Assembly (NCBI GenBank): GCA_959606065.1
Contig: CAUHHV010000021.1
Location: 1-41,839 of the forward strand
DNA from: an uncultured Collinsella sp.
Lineage (GTDB): Bacteria > Actinomycetota > Coriobacteriia > Coriobacteriales > Coriobacteriaceae
Reading direction: 5' to 3'
Length of the DNA stretch: 41,839 nucleotides
The position numbers were made by a program, and so were the translations under genes. Under the pieces are notes generated by a model that worked only from the letters and a program-made list of their open reading frames with translations, did not search any database and was not told the DNA's origin. Within the stretch, counting starts at the first letter, position 1, and each line of letters opens with the position of its first letter. Positions 24,782-33,376 of the stretch are shown in pieces.

Positions 24782-27700
24782 CTAGAGCTTCTTTGGGATC
24801 GACCTAAGGCGAGCGAACCATAGGGCTGCGGCACCCGAGGTCAGAAGCGCGGTGATGCAAGCGGCGATGGGGACTGATCCTGTTGCCGGTAGGTCCTGCG
24901 GTAGGGTACAGCGTTGAATGACACGGTCCTCGTCATGTGACTCAAGTTTATCGCCGCCGCCGTTGCGGCAAAGATCGACGCGCGCGCTGTTGGTGAGTGC
25001 GGTTTGGGGCGTATAAGCCGACGTTGCCTGCATGTGCACGACTGCGCCCTGAGCGTCTGTGCCAAGGATTGCTTTGGCATCGTCAAGGTCGTCGTGCTCA
25101 TCTTTGAGATCATCACGGGTCCAAGAATCCACATCGCTTCGAGTCGTAAAGTCGGCGGCTACCGCACCGTATTCAATGCGAATGTCCGTTACGACGGTAT
25201 TGGATGCAAGGTCAAGTTCTTTCGCCTCGAGTGTGGTGGATTCCGTGGTCGAGACATCCGCCTTCCAGAGGTGCCAGCCGTCGTAATCGACGAGGCGGCA
25301 ATCCTCACCCAGGCTCTCTTTTACTTCGTCGGACTCAAGCCAAAGATTTTCGTGCCCATCGTCAAGTGTCGCGTTTGCCGGCTCATCGACGTCTGTCGAG
25401 TCCAACGGCGTCGTGCGATACCACACGTTGCACAGACCGTTGAGGTCGCCGATGGCGACGGGGGTTTCGATTGAGACGAATCTCGCCGTGCCGTCTTTGG
25501 CGCACTCAAGATCATCGGTAATCGTAAACTCATCAACCCAAGTAGCGGAATCGTTTCGAGCATCGATGGTATAGGAGAAAAGCCCATCCGTATTGGTTTG
25601 CATCGCGGCGCGGTTTTTTCCATCGCCGTTAGCCAACAGACCCTTCCCGATAGGTTGGACAAGTTCCTGACGCTTGTCGACCTGTCCTTTGATCTCGATG
25701 GGCGCATCCTTCATCGCGACGGATTGGACTTCTCCCGTATCCTTTATTTCAAACGTTATCTCCTCGGCAAGGTCATAGGTCCGCGGAGACATCGTTTCGC
25801 GCAACGAGTAGGTGCCGGGTGCAAGATGTTCGATGCGGTGCGGCTTGTCGGATGAGGTCCAGGAGTCTATTTCGGTTTTATCGGGACCATATAAGGTGAG
25901 CTGTGCGCCTTTCACTTCCTGCTCTCCGCTTGCATCGACCTTGGAGATATCAACCTTGGTGTAATCGTCGGATACGTTAAGCCGTGCTTCCACAACGGGT
26001 GTTTTCTGGTCGGCATAGGTAAGGTCGACGATATGGTGCGTCCGGTCGAGTAAGAAGCCTGCCGGCGCTTGAGTCTCGACAACCTCGTAGCGTGCGGTGC
26101 CAGATCCCAACGGGAGGTCGTCCGCGCGTGCCTCTCCAGTTTCATCCGTCGCGATGGTCGCGACGGTCTCACCGTCGAGCGCGGCAATGCTACCATCGGG
26201 GCGCACGATATCACCCGAGGCACGGATCTCAAAGATGGCGCCCGCGAGGCTGCTGCCGTCTACGGCATCGGTTTTAACGATCCTGATGTTTCCGGTCGCG
26301 GCGTGGTCATAATACGAGGCGATTGCAATGGGCGTTAGGTTCATGTCGGCGGGTATGTTTACCTCGATCTCTTCACCGACAAGATAGGGCTCTTTGGCCG
26401 AGGTTTCGCGTACATAATAGGTGCCCGGCACGAGCGATTCGGGCAGTGTGACGGTGCCGGTCGCGTCAGTCGTAAAGGTGTCCATTACATTATGTGCTGG
26501 ATACCAGCATGTTTGTGAGACAGGTTTGTGATTGCTGTCGAGGAGTTGGAAGGTGAATCCGGCTAGGGGAACAGAAGCGCCTGTTTGGGCATCGCGTTTT
26601 ACAATCTGGAGATGCGTCGACAGAGCGTGGTTGTCCACGATATATTGAAGCTCGGCGCCATCGGAAATCTGATTGGCCTCGACGGTCCATTCCCCCGCAC
26701 GTTTAAAACCCTCGGGGACGGTTTCCGGAACCTCACGAACCGTGTAGCCGGCGCGGTCGTATGGGACGGCTCCGTGGACACCGGCTGGTCGCTTGCCTGT
26801 GCCGAACCATGCTTCGGGCTGGTCTTTGGTGGAGGCAAAGCCATAGATGTTTGTAGTCAGTGTGCCAACAACCTGCTGAGAGCTGTTACTGACAACCTCA
26901 AAGACAACATCTCCTGCCGGCTGCTCCAGGCCGGATTGCTCGCTATTGCCGTAGTCCTTGAATTTGGAAATCTCAAGGTCAAACGCAATGGGGATATCGG
27001 AAACGCGAGATTCGATCTCGACCACGCCTGAATCGCCGAGTTGGTCGGCTCCAACGGTGTAAGACCAACTGTCACCGGAGGGCAAATAGCCCTCGGGCGC
27101 CTTCGATTCATAGATGGTAAAGGTTCCCAGGGGGACATCGGTGAGGGTAGCTCGACCGCTTTCATCGGTCCTGAGAGTTTGTGTCCATCCAGGGGTTGAT
27201 TGCGATACGCACACGAATTCTGCTCCTGCGAGCGAAGCCCCAACTTGGGGGCCTGCATTCGTTGCGGCGTCGAGCTTTACAATGCGCAAGGTAATGGTGC
27301 CGGGTTGTTCATCAATGGTGACGTATCCGCCGTTATCCGTCGTGGTAAAGGCAATGCGATCACGACGGGGGGCATAGCCGGCCGGCGCCTTCGTTTCAAC
27401 TAGGTAGTATGCCGTATTGGGCAGAAGTGTTGCCTGTGCTCGACCGTTGCTGTCCATCTGGATGGTGCCGACACGCGCGCCGCTGGCGCTCTCAAAAACA
27501 TCGAATGTTGCCCCGGTAAACTGATAGGTATTGTTTCCGCTGGTAATAACAGTGTTCGCAGACTGCTTTTGGAAGGAAACAGAGACCGCCGGCAGTACAT
27601 AGAGCATGTCTTGACGTTTGCTGCCGCCCGATACGGCTCCTAGATAGCGTCGCGCGCGGTGCGGAGCGGCTTTGATGCTTCCTGATTTTGCGCTGTCGTG

Positions 27701-28213
27701 GAGCCACCGCGCAGCCGCCACGACTTCATCGTCGGCGGTAAAGTGCCCGCTCTTGGTTTTGCCCTGAGCGGTCGTGTAGGAGTAGGTGCCGTCGACATGG
27801 GTAGTGCCGTTGAGCATCCATACGGCAAGCTGGGTGGCGGCGCGGGCGCGATCGGGTGAAAGATGGTAACCGCCAAACGACGTGGCGGTAGGATATCCGT
27901 GACAAACGATTGCTGCGAACTCGTCGTCGAGCCACACCCAGCCTTGATCAAAGTTGAGCCATGGGCCGCCCGGCTTGGTGGGGCCGGGGCGCTCCTGGTT
28001 CATGCAGTAGGCAATCGAGGCGTCTTGAGCTTCATACTTGCCGATGAAGAAGGGCCCACAATCATCGCTAATAGTGCGGAAGCCGAGCTGGTCGTAGCCA
28101 TCGACGGCAAATGCGGCTCCCGGTGCCAGGCAGCCGAAAAGCAGGAAGAGGAGCAGGAGCAGCGGGCCTGTTGCGATTGCGCTGTGGACAGAGTGCGTGG
28201 GTGCGTTGGACAT
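24782..28213 (-). CDS. Cell-wall-anchored thioester/Cna_B adhesin with LPATG signal
   Basis: A 1143-residue surface protein. A signal peptide (Leu-rich core, cleavage near AAFA/VDG) is followed by a thioester domain at about 40-195. Cys70 (IAYCMNQE) and Gln128 (AATQLAVW) form the pair expected to make a Cys-Gln thioester that binds host surfaces covalently. About six Cna_B/SpaA-type domains follow, each marked by an E-T/S-x-x-P-x-G-like motif: ETKAPAGY (~273), ESKAPEGY (~369), EVPETVPEGF (~494), RETSAKEPY (~602), ETQAPAGF (~713), RETMSPRTY (~805). A Cys-containing acidic stalk leads to LPATGS at about 1108, a membrane segment and a basic tail. AAGGAGC precedes the ATG. No sortase lies in this window. 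Confidence 0.92.
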   Translation of the reverse strand: MSNAPTHSVHSAIATGPLLLLLFLLFGCLAPGAAFAVDGYDQLGFRTISDDCGPFFIGKYEAQDASIAYCMNQERPGPTKPGGPWLNFDQGWVWLDDEFAAIVCHGYPTATSFGGYHLSPDRARAATQLAVWMLNGTTHVDGTYSYTTAQGKTKSGHFTADDEVVAAARWLHDSAKSGSIKAAPHRARRYLGAVSGGSKRQDMLYVLPAVSVSFQKQSANTVITSGNNTYQFTGATFDVFESASGARVGTIQMDSNGRAQATLLPNTAYYLVETKAPAGYAPRRDRIAFTTTDNGGYVTIDEQPGTITLRIVKLDAATNAGPQVGASLAGAEFVCVSQSTPGWTQTLRTDESGRATLTDVPLGTFTIYESKAPEGYLPSGDSWSYTVGADQLGDSGVVEIESRVSDIPIAFDLEISKFKDYGNSEQSGLEQPAGDVVFEVVSNSSQQVVGTLTTNIYGFASTKDQPEAWFGTGKRPAGVHGAVPYDRAGYTVREVPETVPEGFKRAGEWTVEANQISDGAELQYIVDNHALSTHLQIVKRDAQTGASVPLAGFTFQLLDSNHKPVSQTCWYPAHNVMDTFTTDATGTVTLPESLVPGTYYVRETSAKEPYLVGEEIEVNIPADMNLTPIAIASYYDHAATGNIRIVKTDAVDGSSLAGAIFEIRASGDIVRPDGSIAALDGETVATIATDETGEARADDLPLGSGTARYEVVETQAPAGFLLDRTHHIVDLTYADQKTPVVEARLNVSDDYTKVDISKVDASGEQEVKGAQLTLYGPDKTEIDSWTSSDKPHRIEHLAPGTYSLRETMSPRTYDLAEEITFEIKDTGEVQSVAMKDAPIEIKGQVDKRQELVQPIGKGLLANGDGKNRAAMQTNTDGLFSYTIDARNDSATWVDEFTITDDLECAKDGTARFVSIETPVAIGDLNGLCNVWYRTTPLDSTDVDEPANATLDDGHENLWLESDEVKESLGEDCRLVDYDGWHLWKADVSTTESTTLEAKELDLASNTVVTDIRIEYGAVAADFTTRSDVDSWTRDDLKDEHDDLDDAKAILGTDAQGAVVHMQATSAYTPQTALTNSARVDLCRNGGGDKLESHDEDRVIQRCTLPQDLPATGSVPIAACITALLTSGAAALWFARLRSIPKKL

Positions 28214-28467
28214 GGCTGCTCCTTATCCCTCGTGCGCCGCACGGGGAGGCTGCGACGCGTAGGATGAGGCTACCCCCGAGGTTCATGCGGGTAAGTACCG
28301 GAGCCTGACCAAAAGCTTGCCCAATTCCTGACAAATTGAGCTCAAATACAACAATCAAGCAAAAGCGCAGGTAGAAGATAGGGAGAACAGGAGGTCAAAG
28401 GTCCTCATCTCCACAATTGACGCGATTTTCAAACGAATCTCCACAGCTAAAACAAGTATCACCACCC
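28214..28467. other. Intergenic region upstream of the adhesin gene
   Basis: About 250 bp without a gene, holding the unseen promoter of the leftward adhesin gene. I see no clear promoter or riboswitch. GAGGCT is repeated directly (around 28245 and 28265), which may be chance. Confidence 0.4.
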
Positions 28468-28497
28468 TTGTATCGAACAAGACAACCGCGTTATACT
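28468..28497 (+). promoter_or_regulatory. Promoter of tRNA-Gly
   Basis: TTGTAT at 28468-28473 and TATACT at 28492-28497 with an 18-bp spacer, ending 13 bp before the mature tRNA. Confidence 0.6.
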
Positions 28498-28510
28498 AGC
28501 CAACACACAA

Positions 28511-28585
28511 GCGGGCATCGCCAAGTGGTAAGGCATCAGCTTCCCAAGCTGACACTCGCGGGTTCGAGTCCCGTTGCCCGCTCCA
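28511..28585 (+). tRNA. tRNA-Gly, anticodon CCC
   Basis: Full cloverleaf: acceptor GCGGGCA/TGCCCGC, anticodon stem TCAGC/GCTGA with loop TTCCCAA, T arm GCGGG-TTCGAGT-CCCGT, and an encoded CCA end. Its last 18 bases recur exactly at 28759-28776. Confidence 0.96.
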
Positions 28586-28776
28586 GAAAAAGTAAAAGCA
28601 CGACACCGTTCCGGTGCCGTGCTTTTTTCAATAAAGCGCCGGGACTCGAACCCGCCAGGGTGCGAGCGTAAAACAAACGCGAAGCGTTTGTAGCGAGCAA
28701 GCGAAGGCGCCGGCAGGCGCCTGAAGCCGGTGCGGATTTGCGAAGCAAATACGCGGACGTCCCGTTGCCCGCTCCA
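28586..28776 (+). repeat. tRNA-Gly-linked hairpin unit ending in a second tRNA 3' end
   Basis: A 191-bp unit behind tRNA-Gly. In order it has a terminator (28594-28628), an inverted copy of the tRNA T arm (CGGGACTCGAACCCGC at 28640-28655, complementary to 28558-28573), the hairpin CAAACGC-GAA-GCGTTTG (28674-28690), a stem GCGCCGGC/GCCGGTGC (28707-28733) around the palindrome GGCGCC, and the hairpin ATTTGC-GAA-GCAAAT (28736-28750). It ends with GTCCCGTTGCCCGCTCCA (28759-28776), identical to the tRNA 3' end at 28568-28585. GCGAAGC, at the tip of two hairpins, is a known very stable DNA mini-hairpin. Reading frames here are antisense tRNA artefacts. Confidence 0.8.
28594..28628 (+). terminator. 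Terminator of tRNA-Gly
   Basis: 14-bp stem with one mismatch (AAAGCACGACACCG against CGGTGCCGTGCTTT) and a T run. It lies 8 bp after the CCA end. Confidence 0.85.
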
Positions 28777-28878
28777 ATTCCAAAATGTTAGGTTCATGCC
28801 TACTGCCCATACTTGCACCTGCGCACGGTACAATGGTTGGGTTACGACCAACGTGCCAATAACCAAAAAGGAGCCGCT

Positions 28879-30225
28879 ATGATCGATCGCTATACCCGCC
28901 CGGAGATGGGACACATCTTCTCCCTCGAGAACAAGTACGCCATTTGGCAGGAGATCGAGGTCCTGGCCTGCGAGGCCCAGGCGGAGCTCGGCAAGATCGG
29001 CATTTCTAAAGACGAAGCCCAGTGGATCCGCGACCACGCCAACTTTGAGAAGGCACAGGTCGACGAGATCGAGGAAGTCACGCGCCACGACGTTATTGCC
29101 TTCCTGACCAACATGAAGGAGCACATCGACGCCGATGTTCCCGAGGGCGACCCCAAGCCCAGCCGCTGGGTTCACTATGGCATGACCAGCTCCGACCTGG
29201 GTGATACTGCTCTGTGCTATCAGCTTACTCAGGCGTGTGACCTGATTATCGAGGACGTCAAGAAGCTCGGCGTGATCTGCAAGCGCCGCGCCTTCGAGGA
29301 GCGCAATACGCTCTGCGCCGGACGCACCCATGGCATCCATGCTGAGCCGATGACCTTCGGCATGAAGTTTGGCTCTTGGGCATGGGAACTCAAGCGCGAC
29401 CTTGATCGTCTTGAGGATGCTCGCAAGAACGTTGCCTTCGGTGCCATCTCCGGTGCCGTCGGCACCTACAGCTCCATCGAGCCGTTCGTCGAGGAGTACG
29501 TCTGTGAGCACCTGGGTCTGGTTCACGACCCGCTGTCCACGCAGGTCATCAGCCGCGATCACCACGCCTATCTTGCCGGCGTGCTTGCCACTACAGCGGC
29601 CACCTGCGAGCGCATCGCGACCGAGGTCCGCAACCTGCAGAAGACCGATACACTCGAGGCCGAGGAGCCCTTCCGCAAGGGCCAAAAGGGCAGCTCCGCC
29701 ATGCCGCACAAGCGCAACCCCATCACCATGGAGAAGGTCTGCGGTCTGTCGCGCGTCGTGAAGTCCAACGCCCAGGTCGCCTTCGACAACGTCGCCCTGT
29801 GGCACGAGCGCGACATTTCGCACTCTTCCGCCGAGCGTGTCGCCCAGGCCGATAGCTTCATCGCGCTTGACCATATGTTCCAGTGCCTCATTCGCGTTAT
29901 CGACGGCCTGCAGCTGTATCCGGCCCGCATGATGGCCAATCTCAACAAGACCCGCGGCCTCATCTTCTCCTCCAAGGTCCTGCTTGCCCTCGTCGATACG
30001 GGTATCACCCGCGAGGATGCGTACGCCATTGTGCAGGAGAACGCCATGGCCACCTGGCACGAGGTGCAGGATTGTGTCTCTGGCCCCACCTTTAAGGAGC
30101 GTCTCGAGGCTGATCCGCGCTGCACCGTCAGCCAGGAGAAGCTCGACGAGATTTTCGATCCGTGGGATTTCCTCACCCGCATTGACACGGTCTTCGATCG
30201 CCTGGAGCAGCTGAGCTTCGAGTAG
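28879..30225 (+). CDS. purB: Adenylosuccinate lyase
   Basis: A 448-residue lyase that acts twice in purine synthesis: it splits SAICAR to AICAR and adenylosuccinate to AMP. The fumarase-superfamily signature GSSAMPHKRNPI is at about 275-286, and the catalytic-His region GRTHGIHAEP at about 150. The ATG at 28879 is chosen because AAGGAG is 5 bp upstream; the in-frame ATG at 28813 has no ribosome site. It stands alone between terminators. purC, the preceding step, lies 7 kb downstream in the same direction. Confidence 0.96.
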   Translation: MIDRYTRPEMGHIFSLENKYAIWQEIEVLACEAQAELGKIGISKDEAQWIRDHANFEKAQVDEIEEVTRHDVIAFLTNMKEHIDADVPEGDPKPSRWVHYGMTSSDLGDTALCYQLTQACDLIIEDVKKLGVICKRRAFEERNTLCAGRTHGIHAEPMTFGMKFGSWAWELKRDLDRLEDARKNVAFGAISGAVGTYSSIEPFVEEYVCEHLGLVHDPLSTQVISRDHHAYLAGVLATTAATCERIATEVRNLQKTDTLEAEEPFRKGQKGSSAMPHKRNPITMEKVCGLSRVVKSNAQVAFDNVALWHERDISHSSAERVAQADSFIALDHMFQCLIRVIDGLQLYPARMMANLNKTRGLIFSSKVLLALVDTGITREDAYAIVQENAMATWHEVQDCVSGPTFKERLEADPRCTVSQEKLDEIFDPWDFLTRIDTVFDRLEQLSFE

Positions 30226-30268
30226 GGTTAGCCTAATTCGACCGCTTGCGGATGCATTTCAACCTTTG

Positions 30269-30302
30269 GCGCCTTGCCCGTCTTGGGCGAGGCGCTTTTT
30301 TT
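30269..30302 (+). terminator. Terminator of purB
   Basis: Stem GCGCCTTGCCC (30269-30279) with GGGCGAGGCGC (30285-30295), including one G-T wobble, followed by seven T residues. Confidence 0.9.
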
Positions 30303-30366
30303 ACTGTCGCATATGCGCCCGGGTAATAAAATGAACTTCGACTGCTGTTTCGATGAAAGGGGGCAC

Positions 30367-31203
30367 GTGCCCAGACGCATCAAGCGGGCCACCATCGTCT
30401 CGTTCGCGCTCATACTCCTTGTTGCCGTCTGTGCGGGCGCCCTGACGTATACCGTTCGAAGCAGTTCTTCCTCCTCGAATGAAGCCGACAGAGATCTCCC
30501 GGTGCTCAAGATTGGCGTTACGGATAATGACCCCTATGTGTATGTCGATACCACAGGCGATTATGCCGGTATCGATATCGATATCGCCCTCGAGGCCTGC
30601 AAGCGTGCTGGAATCAAACCGCAATTTGTTGACATATCTTGGAATGATCGCGATCGCCTGCTCAAAAACGGCGATATCGATTGTCTGTGGTGCGACTATT
30701 CGCCCAATTATCGCGAAGACGATTATTACTGGACTGAGCCGTATCTGACCGTGACAGTCTCGGTTGCCGCCAAGAAAACGAGTGGTATCAAGGGTTTGGC
30801 GTCTCTCGATGGAAGCAAGACCGTTGCGGTGATTGCGGGTTCGGTGAGTGAACGCCGATTGCTTGCCGGGGACCTAGGGATCTCGCCGGATGTGCATATC
30901 AAATCATATGGCTCTGCCGAACTCTGCAAAGCTGCCCTGGTCAAAGGTTATGTTGACTGTTGGATGGCGGACGTTCAGTCGCTCGATCCCCTCGTCGCCC
31001 AGTATCCCGGCCTGTATCGTGTGTTCGCCGACAACGTTATGACGGTTGACCTGGGCGTTGCGTTTGAGAACAGCTATGAGGGGGAGTACGTCAAAAACCT
31101 CAATACCGTGCTGTTCGACATGGACCGAGATGGCACGATTGAGCGCATTGTGGACAGTTACAAGGCAGGGGCGACGACAGGTAGGCAAGGAGCGGAATCA
31201 TGA
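30367..31203 (+). CDS. Family 3 extracellular solute-binding protein, membrane-tethered
   Basis: About 278 residues from a GTG at 30367 with AAAGGGGG just upstream. An N-terminal basic patch and membrane segment (RRIKRATIVSFALILLVAV) probably act as an uncleaved anchor. The rest is an amino-acid-type binding protein fold: LKIGVTDNDPYVYVD, GIDIDIALEACKRAGI, DCLWCDYSPNYREDDYYWTE and VAVIAGSVSERRL. No permease or ABC ATPase gene is nearby. Instead it shares ATGA with the start of a membrane GGDEF gene, suggesting a sensing rather than a transport role. Confidence 0.85.
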   Translation: MPRRIKRATIVSFALILLVAVCAGALTYTVRSSSSSSNEADRDLPVLKIGVTDNDPYVYVDTTGDYAGIDIDIALEACKRAGIKPQFVDISWNDRDRLLKNGDIDCLWCDYSPNYREDDYYWTEPYLTVTVSVAAKKTSGIKGLASLDGSKTVAVIAGSVSERRLLAGDLGISPDVHIKSYGSAELCKAALVKGYVDCWMADVQSLDPLVAQYPGLYRVFADNVMTVDLGVAFENSYEGEYVKNLNTVLFDMDRDGTIERIVDSYKAGATTGRQGAES

Positions 31204-32999
31204 CAAATGATGAGCGCCGCTTGCATCGAAAGCATTTAGTTACCGCGGCTGTCGCCGTTGTGACCAGCATTGTCTTGTTGGGCCTGCTGTATACGATCGG
31301 CACGCATCGCTGCCTCGATAAGACGCTTGGGTTTGGCCGGGAAGCCATGGTGTTTTTACAGGCCGCCTGCGAAAAATATGACCGATATGAGCAGGGAAGA
31401 AAAACCGAGGCGACGCACAATTTGGATGCCGCGGTCGAGTCGTTTTCGACGTTCTTGCCGCCTGATCGCGTTGAGGTCAACGATGATCGTGTCGAGGAGT
31501 ACGTCCATACCGAGCACCTTTCGGGAATGCTGGTCATGGACGCCGACGGCCATATGGCCGCTCATTACGATATCGACGGTCGCGATCCGCTGATGCTGTG
31601 GCGAGAGGAGCTGGCCTGTTCGTCGGTCGTATCGATGTATCGAGGCTCCAAGGTGTCCTACTCCACCGTCGTTGAGCGTCGCGATGTCGACTTTGCCGTG
31701 AGTGCCGTTCCGTACGGTGATGGCGTAGCGCTGGGGTACCGATCGCTTGCGCCCGAGCCCGCCGATGATTATTCGTACACGATCGCCGACGTGCTCGTGA
31801 ACAACACATTCCATCAGAGCCCAACGGTGCTCGTGATGCGCGATGCACAAATCGTTTCTTCAAACGATTCGACCGTCGATATAACCCTTGCTCGACTTCT
31901 CGTCGATAGTGGAATTGACTGGAAAGACGAAGGACTAACACGTGTCGAATATCGGGGGGCTACCTGGTATGCCGTGCGTGCGGCGTATAAGGACTACCGC
32001 CTGTTTGCGCTGTATCCCAAATCTGAGGTCATGTCTGGCAGGATCACATTTGTCGCTGCTGGCGTCTTGGTGAGCCTTGCGTTTTGGGTCGTGGTGCTGT
32101 TGGCTCGAAATATCGTTAACCACCGCAATTTGGTCGAAAAGGATAAACAGCTCGGCATTATCAATGCCATAAGCGCCATCTACGATTCGACCTTCCTTTT
32201 GCATCTCGACACCCTCGAGATCGAGGGGATCAATATGTCGCCGGCGATAGCGAAGATATTTGCCGAGCACAGCGAGGCATATGACTTTATGGACACGGTC
32301 TGCCGGGATATCGTGAGCCCCGAAAGCCGCGAAGCGGTTGTGGGACTCGTAGATGTAAGTTCGCTTCGTGAACGTATGGAGGGCGTACCGTACTTGGCTG
32401 CCGAGGTGCGAGATTGTCGAGGCGCTTGGTACTCGCTACAGGTTGTCCCCCAGCATCGCGATGAGCAAGGCCGGCTGGAGTCGGTCGTCGTGGCGACGCA
32501 CAACATATCGATGGTCAAGCATGCCGAGGAGCTGTCATACCAAGATAAACTGACGGGGCTTCGCAACCGCAACTATCTTGAATCGCGCGGAGATAGCCTG
32601 GTAAACGAGGACTTGCCCGTGAGCGTGATTATGTTGGACTGCAATTATCTCAAGCGGACCAACGACATCTATGGTCACGAGATGGGGGATGAACTGCTGC
32701 GACGGACGGCGTCCGTGCTGCGGCGGGTGGCTGGTGCGGATTATCTGCCGATGCGCCTTGGCGGCGACGAGTTTTTGCTGGTTTGCCCCCATACTGACAA
32801 CGAGTCTGCGCTCGGGCTGGAACAGGATCTTCGTCTCGGTCTTGCCGCGGTAAGCGATGAGGCCCTGACGGTCAGCGCATCGATTGGCGTGGCGACCGTC
32901 GAGACGGCTGGAAATACGCTGGCCGATGTATATCGTGCCGCCGACCACAATATGTATCGGGAGAAGCGCACGGTCCACGCACAGGGTGCGGACTGCTAA
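31200..32999 (+). CDS. Membrane-bound GGDEF protein (probable diguanylate cyclase)
   Basis: A 599-residue protein. It has a membrane segment near 14-33, an extracytoplasmic sensor part to about 280, and a second membrane segment (FVAAGVLVSLAFWVVVLLA). A PAS-like region (about 320-435) and a GGDEF domain (about 445-599) follow. The catalytic motif LGGDEF is intact (Gly521-Phe525), as are DKLTGLRNRNYL and ASIGVATVE. The usual inhibitory RxxD site before the motif is not seen (RVAGADYLPMR). It should make c-di-GMP in response to a signal outside the cell, perhaps delivered by the solute-binding protein encoded with a 4-bp overlap upstream. No EAL or HD-GYP domain is seen. Confidence 0.88.
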   Translation: MTNDERRLHRKHLVTAAVAVVTSIVLLGLLYTIGTHRCLDKTLGFGREAMVFLQAACEKYDRYEQGRKTEATHNLDAAVESFSTFLPPDRVEVNDDRVEEYVHTEHLSGMLVMDADGHMAAHYDIDGRDPLMLWREELACSSVVSMYRGSKVSYSTVVERRDVDFAVSAVPYGDGVALGYRSLAPEPADDYSYTIADVLVNNTFHQSPTVLVMRDAQIVSSNDSTVDITLARLLVDSGIDWKDEGLTRVEYRGATWYAVRAAYKDYRLFALYPKSEVMSGRITFVAAGVLVSLAFWVVVLLARNIVNHRNLVEKDKQLGIINAISAIYDSTFLLHLDTLEIEGINMSPAIAKIFAEHSEAYDFMDTVCRDIVSPESREAVVGLVDVSSLRERMEGVPYLAAEVRDCRGAWYSLQVVPQHRDEQGRLESVVVATHNISMVKHAEELSYQDKLTGLRNRNYLESRGDSLVNEDLPVSVIMLDCNYLKRTNDIYGHEMGDELLRRTASVLRRVAGADYLPMRLGGDEFLLVCPHTDNESALGLEQDLRLGLAAVSDEALTVSASIGVATVETAGNTLADVYRAADHNMYREKRTVHAQGADC

Positions 33000-33112
33000 T
33001 CTTGCCCCCACGAGTCCACGCATCGTAGGATGTTGAATCGGTGCTTGCGATCATAAGTCGGCCCAGGCGGGGATAATAGACGTCTGAAATTTCTTTCTGA
33101 GAGGGGATCTCA

Positions 33113-33376
33113 ATGATTAGTTTTGACTACAAGCCTCAGGGTGTATGCTCTCGCAATATTCACCTTGACCTTTCCGATGACGGCAATAAGGTGCTGGGCG
33201 TTGAGTTTACCGGCGGCTGTGACGGCAATCTCAAGGCAATCTCCAAGCTGGTCGAGGGTGTTCCTGCCGATCGCGTCATCGAGGTTCTCGCCGGTAATAC
33301 CTGCGGTATGAAAAAGACCTCTTGCGCCGATCAGCTTACGCGCGCTATCGAGGCCGCTCGCGCCGAGATCGCCTAA
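33113..33376 (+). CDS. TSCPD-domain protein with four conserved cysteines
   Basis: An 87-residue protein resembling the small TSCPD family (TIGR03905 type). Cys12 (GVCSRNI), Cys36 (FTGGCDGN), Cys64 and Cys71 (NTCGMKKTSCADQL) probably bind a metal. Related domains occur in ribonucleotide reductases, but the role of the stand-alone form is not known to me. GAGAGGGG precedes the ATG. The stop shares one base with the ATG of the next gene. Confidence 0.82.
   Translation: MISFDYKPQGVCSRNIHLDLSDDGNKVLGVEFTGGCDGNLKAISKLVEGVPADRVIEVLAGNTCGMKKTSCADQLTRAIEAARAEIA

Noticed and set aside
28214..28380. c-di-GMP riboswitch upstream of the adhesin gene
   Set aside because: A CGCAGCCTCC stretch recalls part of the motif, but the conserved remainder and fold are missing.
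28459..28810. Leftward ORFs across tRNA-Gly and its hairpin unit
   Set aside because: They are translations of antisense tRNA and hairpin DNA, with no ribosome sites and overlap with a clear tRNA.
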